Shown piece by piece: positions 15,896 through 24,528 of a DNA stretch of 64,000 bases. The translations under genes were made by a program, and so were the position numbers. The stretch covers positions 3,658,001 to 3,722,000 of the forward strand of contig NC_014100.1 in NCBI RefSeq assembly GCF_000092285.1. Reading direction: 5' to 3'. Source of the DNA: Caulobacter segnis ATCC 21756 (GTDB lineage Bacteria; Pseudomonadota; Alphaproteobacteria; Caulobacterales; Caulobacteraceae). Below the pieces are notes generated by a model. It was not told the origin of the DNA, searched no databases, and worked only from the letters and a program-made list of their open reading frames with translations. Each line of letters starts with the position of its first letter. Position 1 is the stretch's first letter.

Positions 15896-17434
15896 ATGCA
15901 CCCCTTCCACCACGCCCAGAACCAGGCCGACAAGGCCGCCTACATCATGGCCGGCTCCGGCGAAACGGTGACCTACGGCCAGCTGGACGCCAGCTCGAAC
16001 CAGGGCGCGCACCTCTTCCGGTCGCTCGGTTTGCAGCGGGGCGATGTCATCGCCCTGATGATGGAGAACAACGCCCGCTACTTCGAGATCGCCTGGGCGG
16101 CGCAGCGGGCGGGGCTCTACTTCGTCTGCGTCTCGACCAAGCTGACGGCGGCCGAGGCGGAGTACATTCTCGAGGACTGCGGCGCGAAGGTGTTCATCAC
16201 CTCGCCGGCCATGGGCCCGGTCATCGACGAGATCGCCAAGGCCCTGCCGGGATTGACGCTTTACGCCGTCGGCGGGGCGCACAGTCCCTGCGCCGACTTC
16301 GAGGCCGCCCGCGCGCCGATGCCGACGACGCCGATCGCCGACGAGAGCGCGGGCTCGGACATGCTCTACTCGTCGGGCACCACGGGCCGCCCCAAGGGCG
16401 TGAAGCCGGCGCTCAGCGACCTGCCGATCGACGCGCCGCACGCGCTGCAGATGATGGCCCAGGGCCTGTTCGGCTTCACCGGCGACAGCGTTTATCTCTC
16501 GCCCGCGCCGCTGTACCACGCCGCGCCGCTGCGCTGGTGCATGGTCGTCCACAAGCTGGGCGGCACGGTGATCGTCATGGAGAAGTACGAGCCGGAGGCG
16601 GCGCTGGCTCTAATCGAGAAATACAAGGTCACCTGCGGCCAGTTCGTGCCCACCCACTTCGTGCGTATGCTGAAGCTGCCCGAGGATGTCCGGACCAAGT
16701 ACGACGTCTCGTCGATGAGGTCGGCGATCCACGCCGCCGCCCCCTGCCCCGTGCCGGTCAAGGAGCAGATGATCGCCTGGTGGGGCCCGGTGATCTACGA
16801 GTACTACGCGGGCACCGAGGGCAACGGCTTTTGCTGGATCAACGCCGAGAACTGGCTGACCCACAAGGGCAGCGTCGGCCAGGCGGTGCTGGGCGAGCTG
16901 CGCATCTGCGACGAAAACGGCGACCCGCTGCCGCCTCGCACGGAAGGTACGGTCTACTTCGCCAACGGCCCCGCCGTGAACTATCACAACGCCCCGGAGA
17001 AGACGGCCGAGAGCTACAACAAGCACGGCTGGACCACGCTGGGCGACGTGGGCTGGGTCGACGAGGAGGGCTACCTCTACCTGACCGACCGCAAGAGCTT
17101 CATGATCATCTCGGGCGGGGTGAACATCTATCCGCAAGAAATCGAAAACTTGCTGATCACCCATCCCAAGGTCGCTGACGCCGCCGTGGTCGGCGCGCCG
17201 TGCGAGGAGATGGGCGAGAAGGTCGTGGCGGTCATCCAGCCGATGAACTTCGGCGACGACCAGGTCGCCCTGGCCGAGGAGCTGATGACCTTCGCCCGCG
17301 CCAACCTCAGCCACGTGAAGTCCCCGCGCCGCATCGACTTCATGGCCGAACTGCCCCGGCACCCGACCGGCAAGCTCTACAAGCGGCTGATCCGCGACGC
17401 CTATTGGGGCAAGGGCGAGAGCCGGATCGTGTGA
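15896..17434 (+). CDS. acyl-CoA synthetase (AMP-forming)
   Basis: A 512-residue ANL-superfamily ligase that activates a carboxylic acid with ATP and then CoA. Visible core motifs are YSSGTTGRPKG (about residue 157), the YYAGTEGNG region (about 302), GDVGWVDEEGYLYLTDR (about 383) and the C-terminal catalytic Lys in PTGKLYKR (about 489). It follows the GMC gene by 13 bases with its own GGGAGA site, so the two form an operon. With the P450 and enoyl-CoA hydratase it completes a plausible route from an unactivated hydrocarbon chain to beta-oxidation; an aldehyde dehydrogenase step is not encoded here. Confidence 0.92.
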   Translation: MHPFHHAQNQADKAAYIMAGSGETVTYGQLDASSNQGAHLFRSLGLQRGDVIALMMENNARYFEIAWAAQRAGLYFVCVSTKLTAAEAEYILEDCGAKVFITSPAMGPVIDEIAKALPGLTLYAVGGAHSPCADFEAARAPMPTTPIADESAGSDMLYSSGTTGRPKGVKPALSDLPIDAPHALQMMAQGLFGFTGDSVYLSPAPLYHAAPLRWCMVVHKLGGTVIVMEKYEPEAALALIEKYKVTCGQFVPTHFVRMLKLPEDVRTKYDVSSMRSAIHAAAPCPVPVKEQMIAWWGPVIYEYYAGTEGNGFCWINAENWLTHKGSVGQAVLGELRICDENGDPLPPRTEGTVYFANGPAVNYHNAPEKTAESYNKHGWTTLGDVGWVDEEGYLYLTDRKSFMIISGGVNIYPQEIENLLITHPKVADAAVVGAPCEEMGEKVVAVIQPMNFGDDQVALAEELMTFARANLSHVKSPRRIDFMAELPRHPTGKLYKRLIRDAYWGKGESRIV

Positions 17435-17637
17435 CGGCTCGTGGATGGCGCCTGAAGGGTCGGGCGCGCTAGCCCCGGCGCATTCGTCCGCCGGGGCCGC
17501 CGCTGGGATACGCGCGGACTCGCCGGGGACCGGGGAGACGCGGGGCGAGCTTGAATGGAAGGTTCCAGCGCCGCCGCCGTTCCGGCCGGTTCCCTGGTCG
17601 GCGCTGCAAATCGGCGGGCGCGCTAAATTCGCCTCCT

Positions 17638-17684
17638 AGGCGAGCAGCTTCGCCTAAGTTCCGGGCGACGGGCTGACAAGCCCG
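17638..17684 (+). promoter_or_regulatory. two tandem hairpins upstream of mntH
   Basis: AGGCGA-GCAGCT-TCGCCT (17638-17655) and CGGGCT-GACA-AGCCCG (17669-17684) are perfect 6-bp stems within 71 bases of the mntH start. They could be part of a structured leader. I do not see the conserved core of the manganese (yybP-ykoY) riboswitch. The rest of the 274-base gap 17435-17708 shows no convincing gene. Confidence 0.35.
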
Positions 17685-17708
17685 GCGACGCGCCCCTAAC
17701 TAGGCCGC

Positions 17709-19043
17709 ATGTTCGCCGCCCTGCTCGACCGCCTCCCCAAGACCGCCACCGCCCCGTTCTGCCCCTCGGAGGTGCGCGGGGCCGTCGCCGTGCCCAATGG
17801 CCTCCCGACCTGGAAGCGGATGCTGCGGGTGGCGGGCCCCGGCTTGCTGGTCAGCGTCGGCTACATGGACCCCGGAAACTGGGCCACCGACATCGAGGCC
17901 GGCGCCCGCTACGGGACGTCCCTGCTATTCGTCGTGGTGCTGTCGAGCCTGGCCGCCATCGTGCTGCAGACCCTGTCGATGCGTCTGGGCCTGGTCACCG
18001 GCAAGGACCTGGCCCGCATGTCGCGCGACCAGTTCGGGCCGCGCGCGGTCAAGGTTCAGTGGCTGCTGGCGGAGCTGGCCATCATCGCCTGCGACATCGC
18101 CGAGGTGCTGGGCACCGCCCTGGCCTTCAAGCTCTTGCTGGGCGTGCCGCTGTGGGGCGGGGTGCTGCTGACGGCGCTGGATACGATCATCATCCTCGGC
18201 CTGAAGGGCAAGGGATTCCGGCAGCTGGAGGCCATCATCCTGGGACTGATCTCGACGGTCGGGATCTGCTTCCTGGTCCAGCTGATCCTGGCGCCGCCGG
18301 ACGCCGGCGAGGTCGCCCGCGGCCTGGTCCCGTCGCTCGACGCGCTGCAGCAGGGCAACGCCCTCTACCTAGCGATCGGCATCCTGGGCGCGACGATCAT
18401 GCCGCATAACCTCTACCTGCATTCCTCGATCGTGCAGACGCGGCTGACGCCCGCCGACGAGCCGGGCAAGCGGGCGGCCATCCGGCTCTCGACCATAGAC
18501 ACCGTCGTCTCCCTGCTGCTGGCGCTGTTCATCAACGCCGCCATCCTGATCCTGGCCGCCTCGGCCTTCCACGGCTCGGGCCTGACGCAGGTCGCCGGCA
18601 TCGAGGAGGCCCACCAGCTGCTGGCGCCGGTCACCGGCGGCGCGTTGGCCGGCGTGCTGTTCGCCATCGCCCTGTTCGCCTCGGGTCAGAGCTCGACCTT
18701 CACCGGCACCATCGCCGGCCAGGTGATCCTGGAGGGCTTCCTGAACCTGAAGATCCCCTGCTGGCAGCGGCGGCTGATCACCCGGGGGCTGGCCATCGTC
18801 CCGGCCCTGATCGGCGTCCTGACCTTGGGCGAGCACTCGGTCGGCAAGCTGCTGGTTTTGACCCAGGTGGTGCTGTCGGCCCAGCTGCCCTTCGCCATCT
18901 GGCCGCTGCTGCGCTTTACTGACGACAAGGCTTTGATGGGCGCGTTCGCGAATGGCTGGGTCACCAAGGCGGTGGCCTGGTTCCTGTTCGTGGTGATCTC
19001 GGCGGCCAATGTCTGGCTGGTCGTGAGCACCTTCTCCGGTTGA
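17709..19043 (+). CDS. mntH: Nramp-type divalent metal transporter MntH
   Basis: A 444-residue inner-membrane proton-coupled Mn/Fe importer with about eleven membrane segments. The metal-binding motifs are intact: DPGN in segment 1 (YMDPGNWATDIEAG, about residue 53) and MPH in segment 6 (ATIMPHNLYLHSSIV, about 231). The family consensus transport loop is represented by FASGQSSTFTGTIAGQ. It is probably monocistronic. Mn-dependent control by Mur or Fur is usual, but I see only an isolated TGCAAAT half-site near 17605, not a full operator. The ribosome site is weak. Confidence 0.95.
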   Translation: MFAALLDRLPKTATAPFCPSEVRGAVAVPNGLPTWKRMLRVAGPGLLVSVGYMDPGNWATDIEAGARYGTSLLFVVVLSSLAAIVLQTLSMRLGLVTGKDLARMSRDQFGPRAVKVQWLLAELAIIACDIAEVLGTALAFKLLLGVPLWGGVLLTALDTIIILGLKGKGFRQLEAIILGLISTVGICFLVQLILAPPDAGEVARGLVPSLDALQQGNALYLAIGILGATIMPHNLYLHSSIVQTRLTPADEPGKRAAIRLSTIDTVVSLLLALFINAAILILAASAFHGSGLTQVAGIEEAHQLLAPVTGGALAGVLFAIALFASGQSSTFTGTIAGQVILEGFLNLKIPCWQRRLITRGLAIVPALIGVLTLGEHSVGKLLVLTQVVLSAQLPFAIWPLLRFTDDKALMGAFANGWVTKAVAWFLFVVISAANVWLVVSTFSG

Positions 19044-19098
19044 CCTGGGCGGCGCAGGCTGGTCTCTATCCAAACAAATGTTTGGGAGAGAAATCGCC

Positions 19099-19548
19099 AT
19101 GAAGGAAGTCGCCTACGCCGACCTCGCCGGCCTGGTGGGCCAGGAGCTTGGGGTGTCCGACTGGGTGGAGGTCACCCAGGAGCGCGTGAACCTATTCGCC
19201 GAGGCCACGGGCGACCACCAGTGGATCCACGTCGACGTCGAACGCGCCACGAAAGAGATCGGCGGCCCGATCGCCCACGGCTTTCTCACCCTGTCGCTGA
19301 TCCCGATGCTGGGCGCGGGCATCCTGCGCGTCACCGGCGTCACGCGCGGCATCAACTACGGCTGCGACAAGGTCCGCTTCACCGGCATGGTGCGAGTCGG
19401 CAAGCGGGTGCGCATGCGCCAGAAGCTGGTCAGCGTCGAGCCCAAGGCGGGCGGCCTGCAGATGAAGAACGAGTGCACGATCGAGATCGAGGGCGAGGAG
19501 CGTCCGGCCTGCGTCGCCGAGACCATCTCGGTCATCTACGGGGCCTGA
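19099..19548 (+). CDS. MaoC-like (R)-specific enoyl-CoA hydratase
   Basis: A 149-residue single hot-dog-fold MaoC dehydratase. The catalytic motif with Asp and His is visible in FAEATGDHQWIHVD (about residues 33-46), followed by GGPIAHGFLTLSL. Such enzymes hydrate 2-enoyl-CoA to (R)-3-hydroxyacyl-CoA in lipid degradation or polyhydroxyalkanoate supply. The ATG at 19099 follows GGGAGA at proper spacing. It stands alone between mntH and DUF1272. Confidence 0.87.
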   Translation: MKEVAYADLAGLVGQELGVSDWVEVTQERVNLFAEATGDHQWIHVDVERATKEIGGPIAHGFLTLSLIPMLGAGILRVTGVTRGINYGCDKVRFTGMVRVGKRVRMRQKLVSVEPKAGGLQMKNECTIEIEGEERPACVAETISVIYGA

Positions 19549-19580
19549 GGCTCGTCCGAAATCGAGGGATCGCCGTCATT

Positions 19581-19625
19581 TCTCCCGGCGACCGTTCGCG
19601 CTAGCGAGCGACCACCGCCGGGAGA
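19581..19625 (+). promoter_or_regulatory. stem-loop that would mask the DUF1272 ribosome site
   Basis: TCTCCCGGCG (19581-19590) is perfectly complementary to CGCCGGGAGA (19616-19625), with an inner imperfect hairpin around GCTA. The right arm contains the GGGAGA ribosome site of the gene starting at 19631. If transcribed, this fold would block translation of DUF1272 and possibly OsmC until opened. Confidence 0.45.
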
Positions 19626-19630
19626 TTGGC

Positions 19631-19948
19631 ATGCTGGAACTCCGTCCCAACTGCGAGCTCTGCGATCGCGACCTGCCGCCGAACGCGATCGACGCTCGCA
19701 TCTGCAGCTACGAGTGCACCTACTGCGCCGCGTGCGCCGACGATGTTCTGAAGAACGTCTGCCCGACCTGCGGGGGCGGCCTGTCGCCACGACCCATCAG
19801 GCCCGAAAAGGCCTATCGGCATCCAGAGATTTCGCTTGGCCTGCTCTTCCATCCGGCCGGCCGAACGCGCAAACACAGCCGCTGGGACCGCGAGGCGATC
19901 GCCGCCATGACCGCGCGGCTTGCGAGCGTCCCGCCAGAGGAGCGCTGA
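19631..19948 (+). CDS. DUF1272 zinc-ribbon-like protein
   Basis: A 105-residue protein whose first 60 residues match DUF1272: Cys-rich pairs CELC (about 8-11), CSYECTYC (25-32), CAAC and CPTCGGG (about 49), which would bind one or two zinc ions. The C-terminal half is basic and unconserved. Function unknown. It is followed two bases later by the OsmC gene, so the pair is co-translated. Its ribosome site GGGAGA is part of a strong hairpin. Confidence 0.85.
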   Translation: MLELRPNCELCDRDLPPNAIDARICSYECTYCAACADDVLKNVCPTCGGGLSPRPIRPEKAYRHPEISLGLLFHPAGRTRKHSRWDREAIAAMTARLASVPPEER

Positions 19949-19950
19949 CC

Positions 19951-20421
19951 ATGGCCAAGCAGCACGACTACACCAGCCTGATCGAATGGACGGGGGATCG
20001 CGGCGAGGGCACGCGGAGCTACAAGGGCTACGACCGCACCTGGCAGGTGCGCACGCCGGGCAAGCCGCCGATCGCCTGCTCCAACGATCCGCTGCTGGGC
20101 GGCGACCCGACCCTGCACAATCCCGAGGACCTGCTGCTGTCCTCGCTGAGCGCCTGCCACATGCTCTGGTACCTGCACCTGGCCTCGAACGCGGGGATCG
20201 TAGTGCGCGGCTATCGCGACCAGCCGCTTGGCGTGGGCGAAAGCACGCCGGACGGCGCGGGCCGCTTCCTGCGCGCGACGCTTCGCCCGCACATCGTCGT
20301 CGAGCATGGCGCGGACCTGGCCAAGGCCGACGCCATCCATCACGAGATCCGCAAGGTCTGCTTCATCGCCCGGTCGGTGAACTTCCCGGTCGACTACGCG
20401 GCGACCTACGAGGAGGTCTGA
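19951..20421 (+). CDS. OsmC family protein
   Basis: A 156-residue OsmC/Ohr-superfamily protein. The first conserved Cys is in LLSSLSACHMLWYL (about residue 70) and the second in KVCFIARSVNFPV (about 137). These two Cys usually reduce organic or lipid hydroperoxides, as in Ohr, which is also present at 38320. The ATG at 19951 lies two bases after the DUF1272 stop; the frame is open upstream but overlaps that gene. Exact substrate unknown. Confidence 0.88.
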   Translation: MAKQHDYTSLIEWTGDRGEGTRSYKGYDRTWQVRTPGKPPIACSNDPLLGGDPTLHNPEDLLLSSLSACHMLWYLHLASNAGIVVRGYRDQPLGVGESTPDGAGRFLRATLRPHIVVEHGADLAKADAIHHEIRKVCFIARSVNFPVDYAATYEEV

Positions 20422-20668
20422 GCGGACAACAAAACGGCCGCCGGATTGCTCCGGCGGCCGCTTGTTCAGTCGTAAGCGGGCAGTCAGCGCGCTTGATCGC
20501 GTCGCCGATTTTGTCCTGGGCCTTGCCGACCTTGTTCTGAATGTCGCCCTTCACCTTCTGGGCGGCGCCTTCGGCTTCGAGGCGTTCGTTGTCGGTCATC
20601 TTGCCTACGGATTCCTTGACGGCGCCCACGCCCTTATCGACGGCGCCTTCGACACGATTGGTGCTCAT
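20363..20668 (-). CDS. CsbD family stress protein with abnormal C-terminal extension
   Basis: Residues 1-60 form a normal CsbD-like small stress protein (MSTNRVEGAVDKGVGAVKES, then repeats of GDIQNKVGKAQDKIGDAIKR). Family members stop about there. Here the frame continues 41 more residues of arginine/proline-rich sequence without family similarity, through the terminator hairpin at 20431-20460 and 59 bases into the opposite-strand OsmC gene. A TGA lies out of frame at 20484-20486 right after GATCAAGCGCGC; removing one GC would restore a 60-residue protein. This is either a recent 2-base expansion or a sequence error. Confidence 0.7.
   Translation of the reverse strand: MSTNRVEGAVDKGVGAVKESVGKMTDNERLEAEGAAQKVKGDIQNKVGKAQDKIGDAIKRADCPLTTEQAAAGAIRRPFCCPLRPPRRSPRSRPGSSPTGR
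20431..20460. terminator. bidirectional terminator between OsmC and CsbD genes
   Basis: CGGCCGCCGG (20435-20444) pairs with CCGGCGGCCG (20451-20460), a 10-bp stem; on the minus strand it is followed by TTTTGTTGT. It serves the CsbD gene and also lies 13 bases after the OsmC stop. Confidence 0.8.
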
Positions 20669-20732
20669 GGCTCGCTCCTGCAATTGTGTTGTGGTTGCAG
20701 AAGAAACGGCCGGCGCGCAGGTCTGTTCCGAA

Positions 20733-21581
20733 CTAGTGGGACGCGCCCATCGCCATAGCCGACACCGCGACAGCCGGCGTCGCGCCCGGCATGGCGGGTT
20801 CGGGCTTGGGCGCCCGCGCCTGGGTCACCGTCGCGCCAGGGACCTTGTCCAGCAAGGCCAGGGTCTCGCGGATGAACTTGGCGTGGGTGACGATGCCGAT
20901 CTCCAGTCGCTCGCCCGACAGCTCGACCTGCTGGGTCAGAAGGCCGGCGACGAACTGGACCTCCTGGCTTTCGCTGGCGCCGGGCCGACGACGCGCGCCC
21001 TCGGCCATGAACACCGGCCCGCCCGAATTGCCGGGGAACACCGAGAAGTCCATCAGGAAGGTCGGGAAGTTGGCGGCCGGCGCCAACGGATACGAGGCGA
21101 CGCGCCCCGAGCGCAGGATGGGGAAACCGGCGGGATTGGCCGACAGACCGCGCGGGAAGCCCAGCGCCATCATCTCGTCGCCCGGACCCAGGTTGTACTT
21201 ATTGAAGGTGTCGTCCTGCGCCAAGTAGTTCAGCGGGATCGCCGCCTTGGCGAACTCGGGCGGAGCCTCGACCACCATGGCCGCGACGTCGCGGGTCGGA
21301 TGCTTGGTCCAGAGGGGATGATCGCCGTCGCGGATCTTCAGGGACTCCGGATCGTAGCGCCAGACGCCCTCGGAGCCCTGGATGCGATAGCCGATCCGGG
21401 CCGACATGGACGGCATCTTCTCGAACACGTGGGCGGCGGTCACCAGGATGATGCGCGGCTTGCCGTCCGGCGTCGGGTCGGACACCAGGAAGCCCGTGCC
21501 AACCGTGCGGGAGCCATCCCCCAGGGGCTGCTCCAGTTGCACCGTCGCCTTGATCAGGTCGACGGACAGATCCCACGCCAT
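20733..21581 (-). CDS. trypsin-like serine protease
   Basis: A 282-residue S1-fold protease with an apparently complete triad: His in LVTAAHVFE (about residue 50), Asp in HPTRDVAAMVV (about 97) and Ser in FPGNSGGPVF (about 184). No PDZ domain and no obvious signal peptide are seen, so location is unclear and may be cytoplasmic. The C-terminal 40 residues are low-complexity Ala/Pro. The ATG at 21581 follows AAGGGGG and starts just before the conserved fold; an upstream in-frame start adds 34 basic residues. It is divergent from the S9 peptidase, with a shared 134-base gap. Confidence 0.85.
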   Translation of the reverse strand: MAWDLSVDLIKATVQLEQPLGDGSRTVGTGFLVSDPTPDGKPRIILVTAAHVFEKMPSMSARIGYRIQGSEGVWRYDPESLKIRDGDHPLWTKHPTRDVAAMVVEAPPEFAKAAIPLNYLAQDDTFNKYNLGPGDEMMALGFPRGLSANPAGFPILRSGRVASYPLAPAANFPTFLMDFSVFPGNSGGPVFMAEGARRRPGASESQEVQFVAGLLTQQVELSGERLEIGIVTHAKFIRETLALLDKVPGATVTQARAPKPEPAMPGATPAVAVSAMAMGASH

Positions 21582-21715
21582 GTCGCCCCCTTCGTTACGC
21601 TTACAAAAACCACTGCGCCCGACCGCTTTGCGAGTTTGACCACAGGTTTTTCGCACCGCAAGCTGTCGTTCTGCCGCAGTCACGCGTTGTGCAGGGTTAC
21701 GGGGAATTTTCTCGC

Positions 21716-23905
21716 ATGAATCGTCGCCAGATGATGACGAGCGCCGCAGCGGCGCTTACCTCGTCGTCCACAGTCCTTCCTGGAATAGCTTTCGGATCTC
21801 CCATGCCCTCATCGCCCGCGCGCCCCGCCCCTCCGGTCGCCAAGAAGACTCCCAAGACGATCGAGCAGCTGGGCCGCAAGCGGACCGACGACTATGCCTG
21901 GATGAAGGACGACAACTGGCAGAAGGTCCTGCGCGACCCGACGCTGATCAAGGCCGACGTCAAGGAACACCTGACCGCCGAGAACGCCTACACCAAGGCC
22001 ATGCTGGCCTCGACCGAAGCTCTTCAACAAAAAATGTTCGAGGAGATGAAGGGGCGGATCAAGGAGGACGACGCCAGCGTCCCGGCCAAGGACGGCCCCT
22101 TCGAGTACTACACCCGCTACGACAAGGGCGCGCAGCACCCGATTCACGCCCGCAAGCCGGTGGCCGGCGGCGCCGAGGAGATCCTGCTCGACGAGGAGAA
22201 GGAGTCCAAGGGCAAGGCCTTCTACCAGGTCGGCGCGGCCACCCATTCGCCGGACCACAAGCTCTACGCCTTCGCCGTCGACGAGCAGGGCTCGGAGGTC
22301 TACCGCATCCAGGTCAAGGACCTGGCGACCGGCAAGGTCCTGGAGAGCCCGGTCGATAGCACGACGGGCGACTTCTGCTTCTCACCCGACAGCCAGTGGC
22401 TGTTCTGGACGTTCCGCGACGACAACGGCCGCCCGGCCAAGATCTATCGCCGTCCGGCGCGCGGGACGGCCAAGGACGACGTGCTGATCTATGACGAGCC
22501 CGACGAGGGCTTCTTCATCGGCGTCGGCGCGACCAGCTCCGACAAGTACGTCGTCATCTCGTGCGGCAACCAGGAGACCAGCGAGGCGCTGATCATCCCG
22601 GCCGCCGATCCGACCGCCAAGCCGGTGATCTTCCACCCGCGCGAGGTCGGAGTCCGCTACGAGGTCGAACACTGGAACGACCATTGGGTGATCCGCACCA
22701 ACGCTGACGGCGCGGTCGACTGGAAGCTGGTCACCGCCCCCGAGGCCGCGACCGGCAAGGCGAACTGGAAGGACTGGATCCCGCACCAGCCGGGCCGCCT
22801 GATCTCCGGGACCATGGCCTTCAAGCGCTGGTTCGTGCGCCTGGAGAAGGTCGACGCCCTCAACCGCGTCACCGTCACGGCCGAGGATGGCGCCGAGCAC
22901 GTCATCGGCTTCGACGAGGCGGCCTACGCCCTCAGCCTGGAGGGCGGGTACGAGTACGACACCGACAACGTCCGCTTCGTCTACAACTCGATGACCACGC
23001 CCCGGCAGTGGTTCGACTACGACATGAAGAGCCGCCAGCGGACCCTGCGCAAGACGCAGGAGATTCCGTCCGGCCATGATCCGTCGCAGTACGAGACCCG
23101 CCGTCTGAACGCCAAGGCCGCCGACGGCGTCGAGGTGCCGATCTTCGTGCTGATGAAGAAGGGGACCAAGCTCGACGGCTCGGCGCCGCTGCTCCTGTAC
23201 GGCTACGGCAGCTACGGCATCGCCATGGAGCCCAGCTTCTCGATCCGTAATTTCAGCCTGGTCGATCGCGGCTGGATCTGGGCCACGGCCTGCCCGCGCG
23301 GCGGCTCGGAAAAGGGCTGGGGCTGGTTCCTGGACGGCAAGAAGTTCAAGAAGAAGAACACCTTCACCGACTTCATCGCCTGCGCCGAACACCTGCACGC
23401 GGCCGGCTACGGCAAGCCGGAGAAGACGGTGGCCTACGGCGGCTCGGCCGGCGGCATGCTGATGGGCGCGATCAGCAACATGCGCCCCGACCTGTTCGCC
23501 GGGATCATCGCGGCGGTGCCGTTCGTCGACGTGCTCAACACGATGAGCGACACCTCCCTGCCGCTGACCCCGCCGGAGTGGCCCGAGTGGGGCAACCCGC
23601 TGGAGGACAAAGAGGCCTACGACTACATCGCCAGCTACAGCCCCTATGACAACGTCGGCAAGAAGCCCTATCCGGCGGTTCTGGCCACCGGCGGCCTGTC
23701 CGATCCTCGGGTCACCTACTGGGAGCCCGAAAAATGGACAGCCAAGCTGCGCGAGCACACCACCAGCGGCCGGCCTGTCCTTCTGAAGATCAACATGGAC
23801 GCGGGCCACGGCGGCGCGTCCGGACGCTTTGACTTCCTCAAGGAGATCGCCCTGGACTACGCCTTCGCCGTCTGGGCGGCGGAAAAGGGGTGGGAAAAGG
23901 CGTGA
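21716..23905 (+). CDS. S9A prolyl oligopeptidase family peptidase (oligopeptidase B-like)
   Basis: A 729-residue serine peptidase: N-terminal signal-like segment with twin arginine (MNRRQMMTSAAAAL, suggesting Tat export), a seven-bladed propeller (about residues 60-430) and a C-terminal alpha/beta-hydrolase domain. The nucleophile Ser is in YGGSAGGML (about residue 576), the Asp follows in GLSDPRV (about 662) and the His is in MDAGHGGASGR (about 697). It cuts short peptides after basic or proline residues. The ATG at 21716 is preferred because the twin-arginine motif starts there. Its stop overlaps the next gene start. Confidence 0.88.
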   Translation: MNRRQMMTSAAAALTSSSTVLPGIAFGSPMPSSPARPAPPVAKKTPKTIEQLGRKRTDDYAWMKDDNWQKVLRDPTLIKADVKEHLTAENAYTKAMLASTEALQQKMFEEMKGRIKEDDASVPAKDGPFEYYTRYDKGAQHPIHARKPVAGGAEEILLDEEKESKGKAFYQVGAATHSPDHKLYAFAVDEQGSEVYRIQVKDLATGKVLESPVDSTTGDFCFSPDSQWLFWTFRDDNGRPAKIYRRPARGTAKDDVLIYDEPDEGFFIGVGATSSDKYVVISCGNQETSEALIIPAADPTAKPVIFHPREVGVRYEVEHWNDHWVIRTNADGAVDWKLVTAPEAATGKANWKDWIPHQPGRLISGTMAFKRWFVRLEKVDALNRVTVTAEDGAEHVIGFDEAAYALSLEGGYEYDTDNVRFVYNSMTTPRQWFDYDMKSRQRTLRKTQEIPSGHDPSQYETRRLNAKAADGVEVPIFVLMKKGTKLDGSAPLLLYGYGSYGIAMEPSFSIRNFSLVDRGWIWATACPRGGSEKGWGWFLDGKKFKKKNTFTDFIACAEHLHAAGYGKPEKTVAYGGSAGGMLMGAISNMRPDLFAGIIAAVPFVDVLNTMSDTSLPLTPPEWPEWGNPLEDKEAYDYIASYSPYDNVGKKPYPAVLATGGLSDPRVTYWEPEKWTAKLREHTTSGRPVLLKINMDAGHGGASGRFDFLKEIALDYAFAVWAAEKGWEKA

Positions 23906-24459
23906 GTTCGACTGTCGTTATCCGTCCGTCGGTAGACGCGGACGTTCCGGCGATCACAGAGATCTACGGCTGGAATGTGCTGAACGGTTTCGGCACCTTC
24001 GAGGAAGTCCCGCCGGACGAGGCGGAGATGGCGCGGCGGCGCGAGGGGTTTCTCTCGCGCGGCCTGCCCTATCTGGTCGCCGAGTTGGACGGAAAGGTCG
24101 TGGGCTACGCCTATGCCGGCCCGTTCAGGCTGCGGGCGGCCTATCGCTATACAGTCGAGGACAGCATCTATGTTTCGCCGGACGCGGTCGGTAGCGGCGT
24201 CGGACGCGCCCTTCTCAAAACGCTGATCGAAGCCTGCGAAGCCCTTGGCCTGCGACAAATGTGCGCAGTCATCGGCGACAGCGGAAACCAGGCGTCGATC
24301 GCCCTGCATGCGGCGCTGGGCTTTGAAAAGAAGGGCGTTTTCCCGGACATGGGCCACAAGTTCGGCCGCTGGCTCGACCTGGTGTGGATGCAGCGCCCGC
24401 TCAACGGCGGGGGCGCCACGCCTCCCGACACGCCCGGGATGTCGCTCAACGGCGTTTGA
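23902..24459 (+). CDS. GNAT acetyltransferase (phosphinothricin acetyltransferase-like)
   Basis: A 185-residue GNAT enzyme of the Pat/Bar-like group (IRPSVDADVPAITEIY, FGTFEEVPP, YVSPDAVGSGVGRALLKTLI as the acetyl-CoA loop, HAALGFEKKGVFPDMGHKF). Relatives acetylate phosphinothricin or methionine derivatives; the native substrate is unknown. The GTG at 23902 overlaps the upstream stop (GTGA) and has GGGAAAAGG before it, indicating coupling to the S9 peptidase gene; another GTG at 23890 is possible. Confidence 0.88.
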   Translation: MSSTVVIRPSVDADVPAITEIYGWNVLNGFGTFEEVPPDEAEMARRREGFLSRGLPYLVAELDGKVVGYAYAGPFRLRAAYRYTVEDSIYVSPDAVGSGVGRALLKTLIEACEALGLRQMCAVIGDSGNQASIALHAALGFEKKGVFPDMGHKFGRWLDLVWMQRPLNGGGATPPDTPGMSLNGV

Positions 24460-24528
24460 AGTCATTTTCGAAGTAAAGCTTAACCTCCCACTCGTATATC
24501 GTCGTATCGACGACAGTGAGGGCTGGGA

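Noticed and set aside
17435..17708. Manganese (yybP-ykoY) riboswitch before mntH
   Set aside because: Stems are present, but I cannot find the conserved GGGGAGUA and downstream core; also that riboswitch usually turns on exporters, not MntH.
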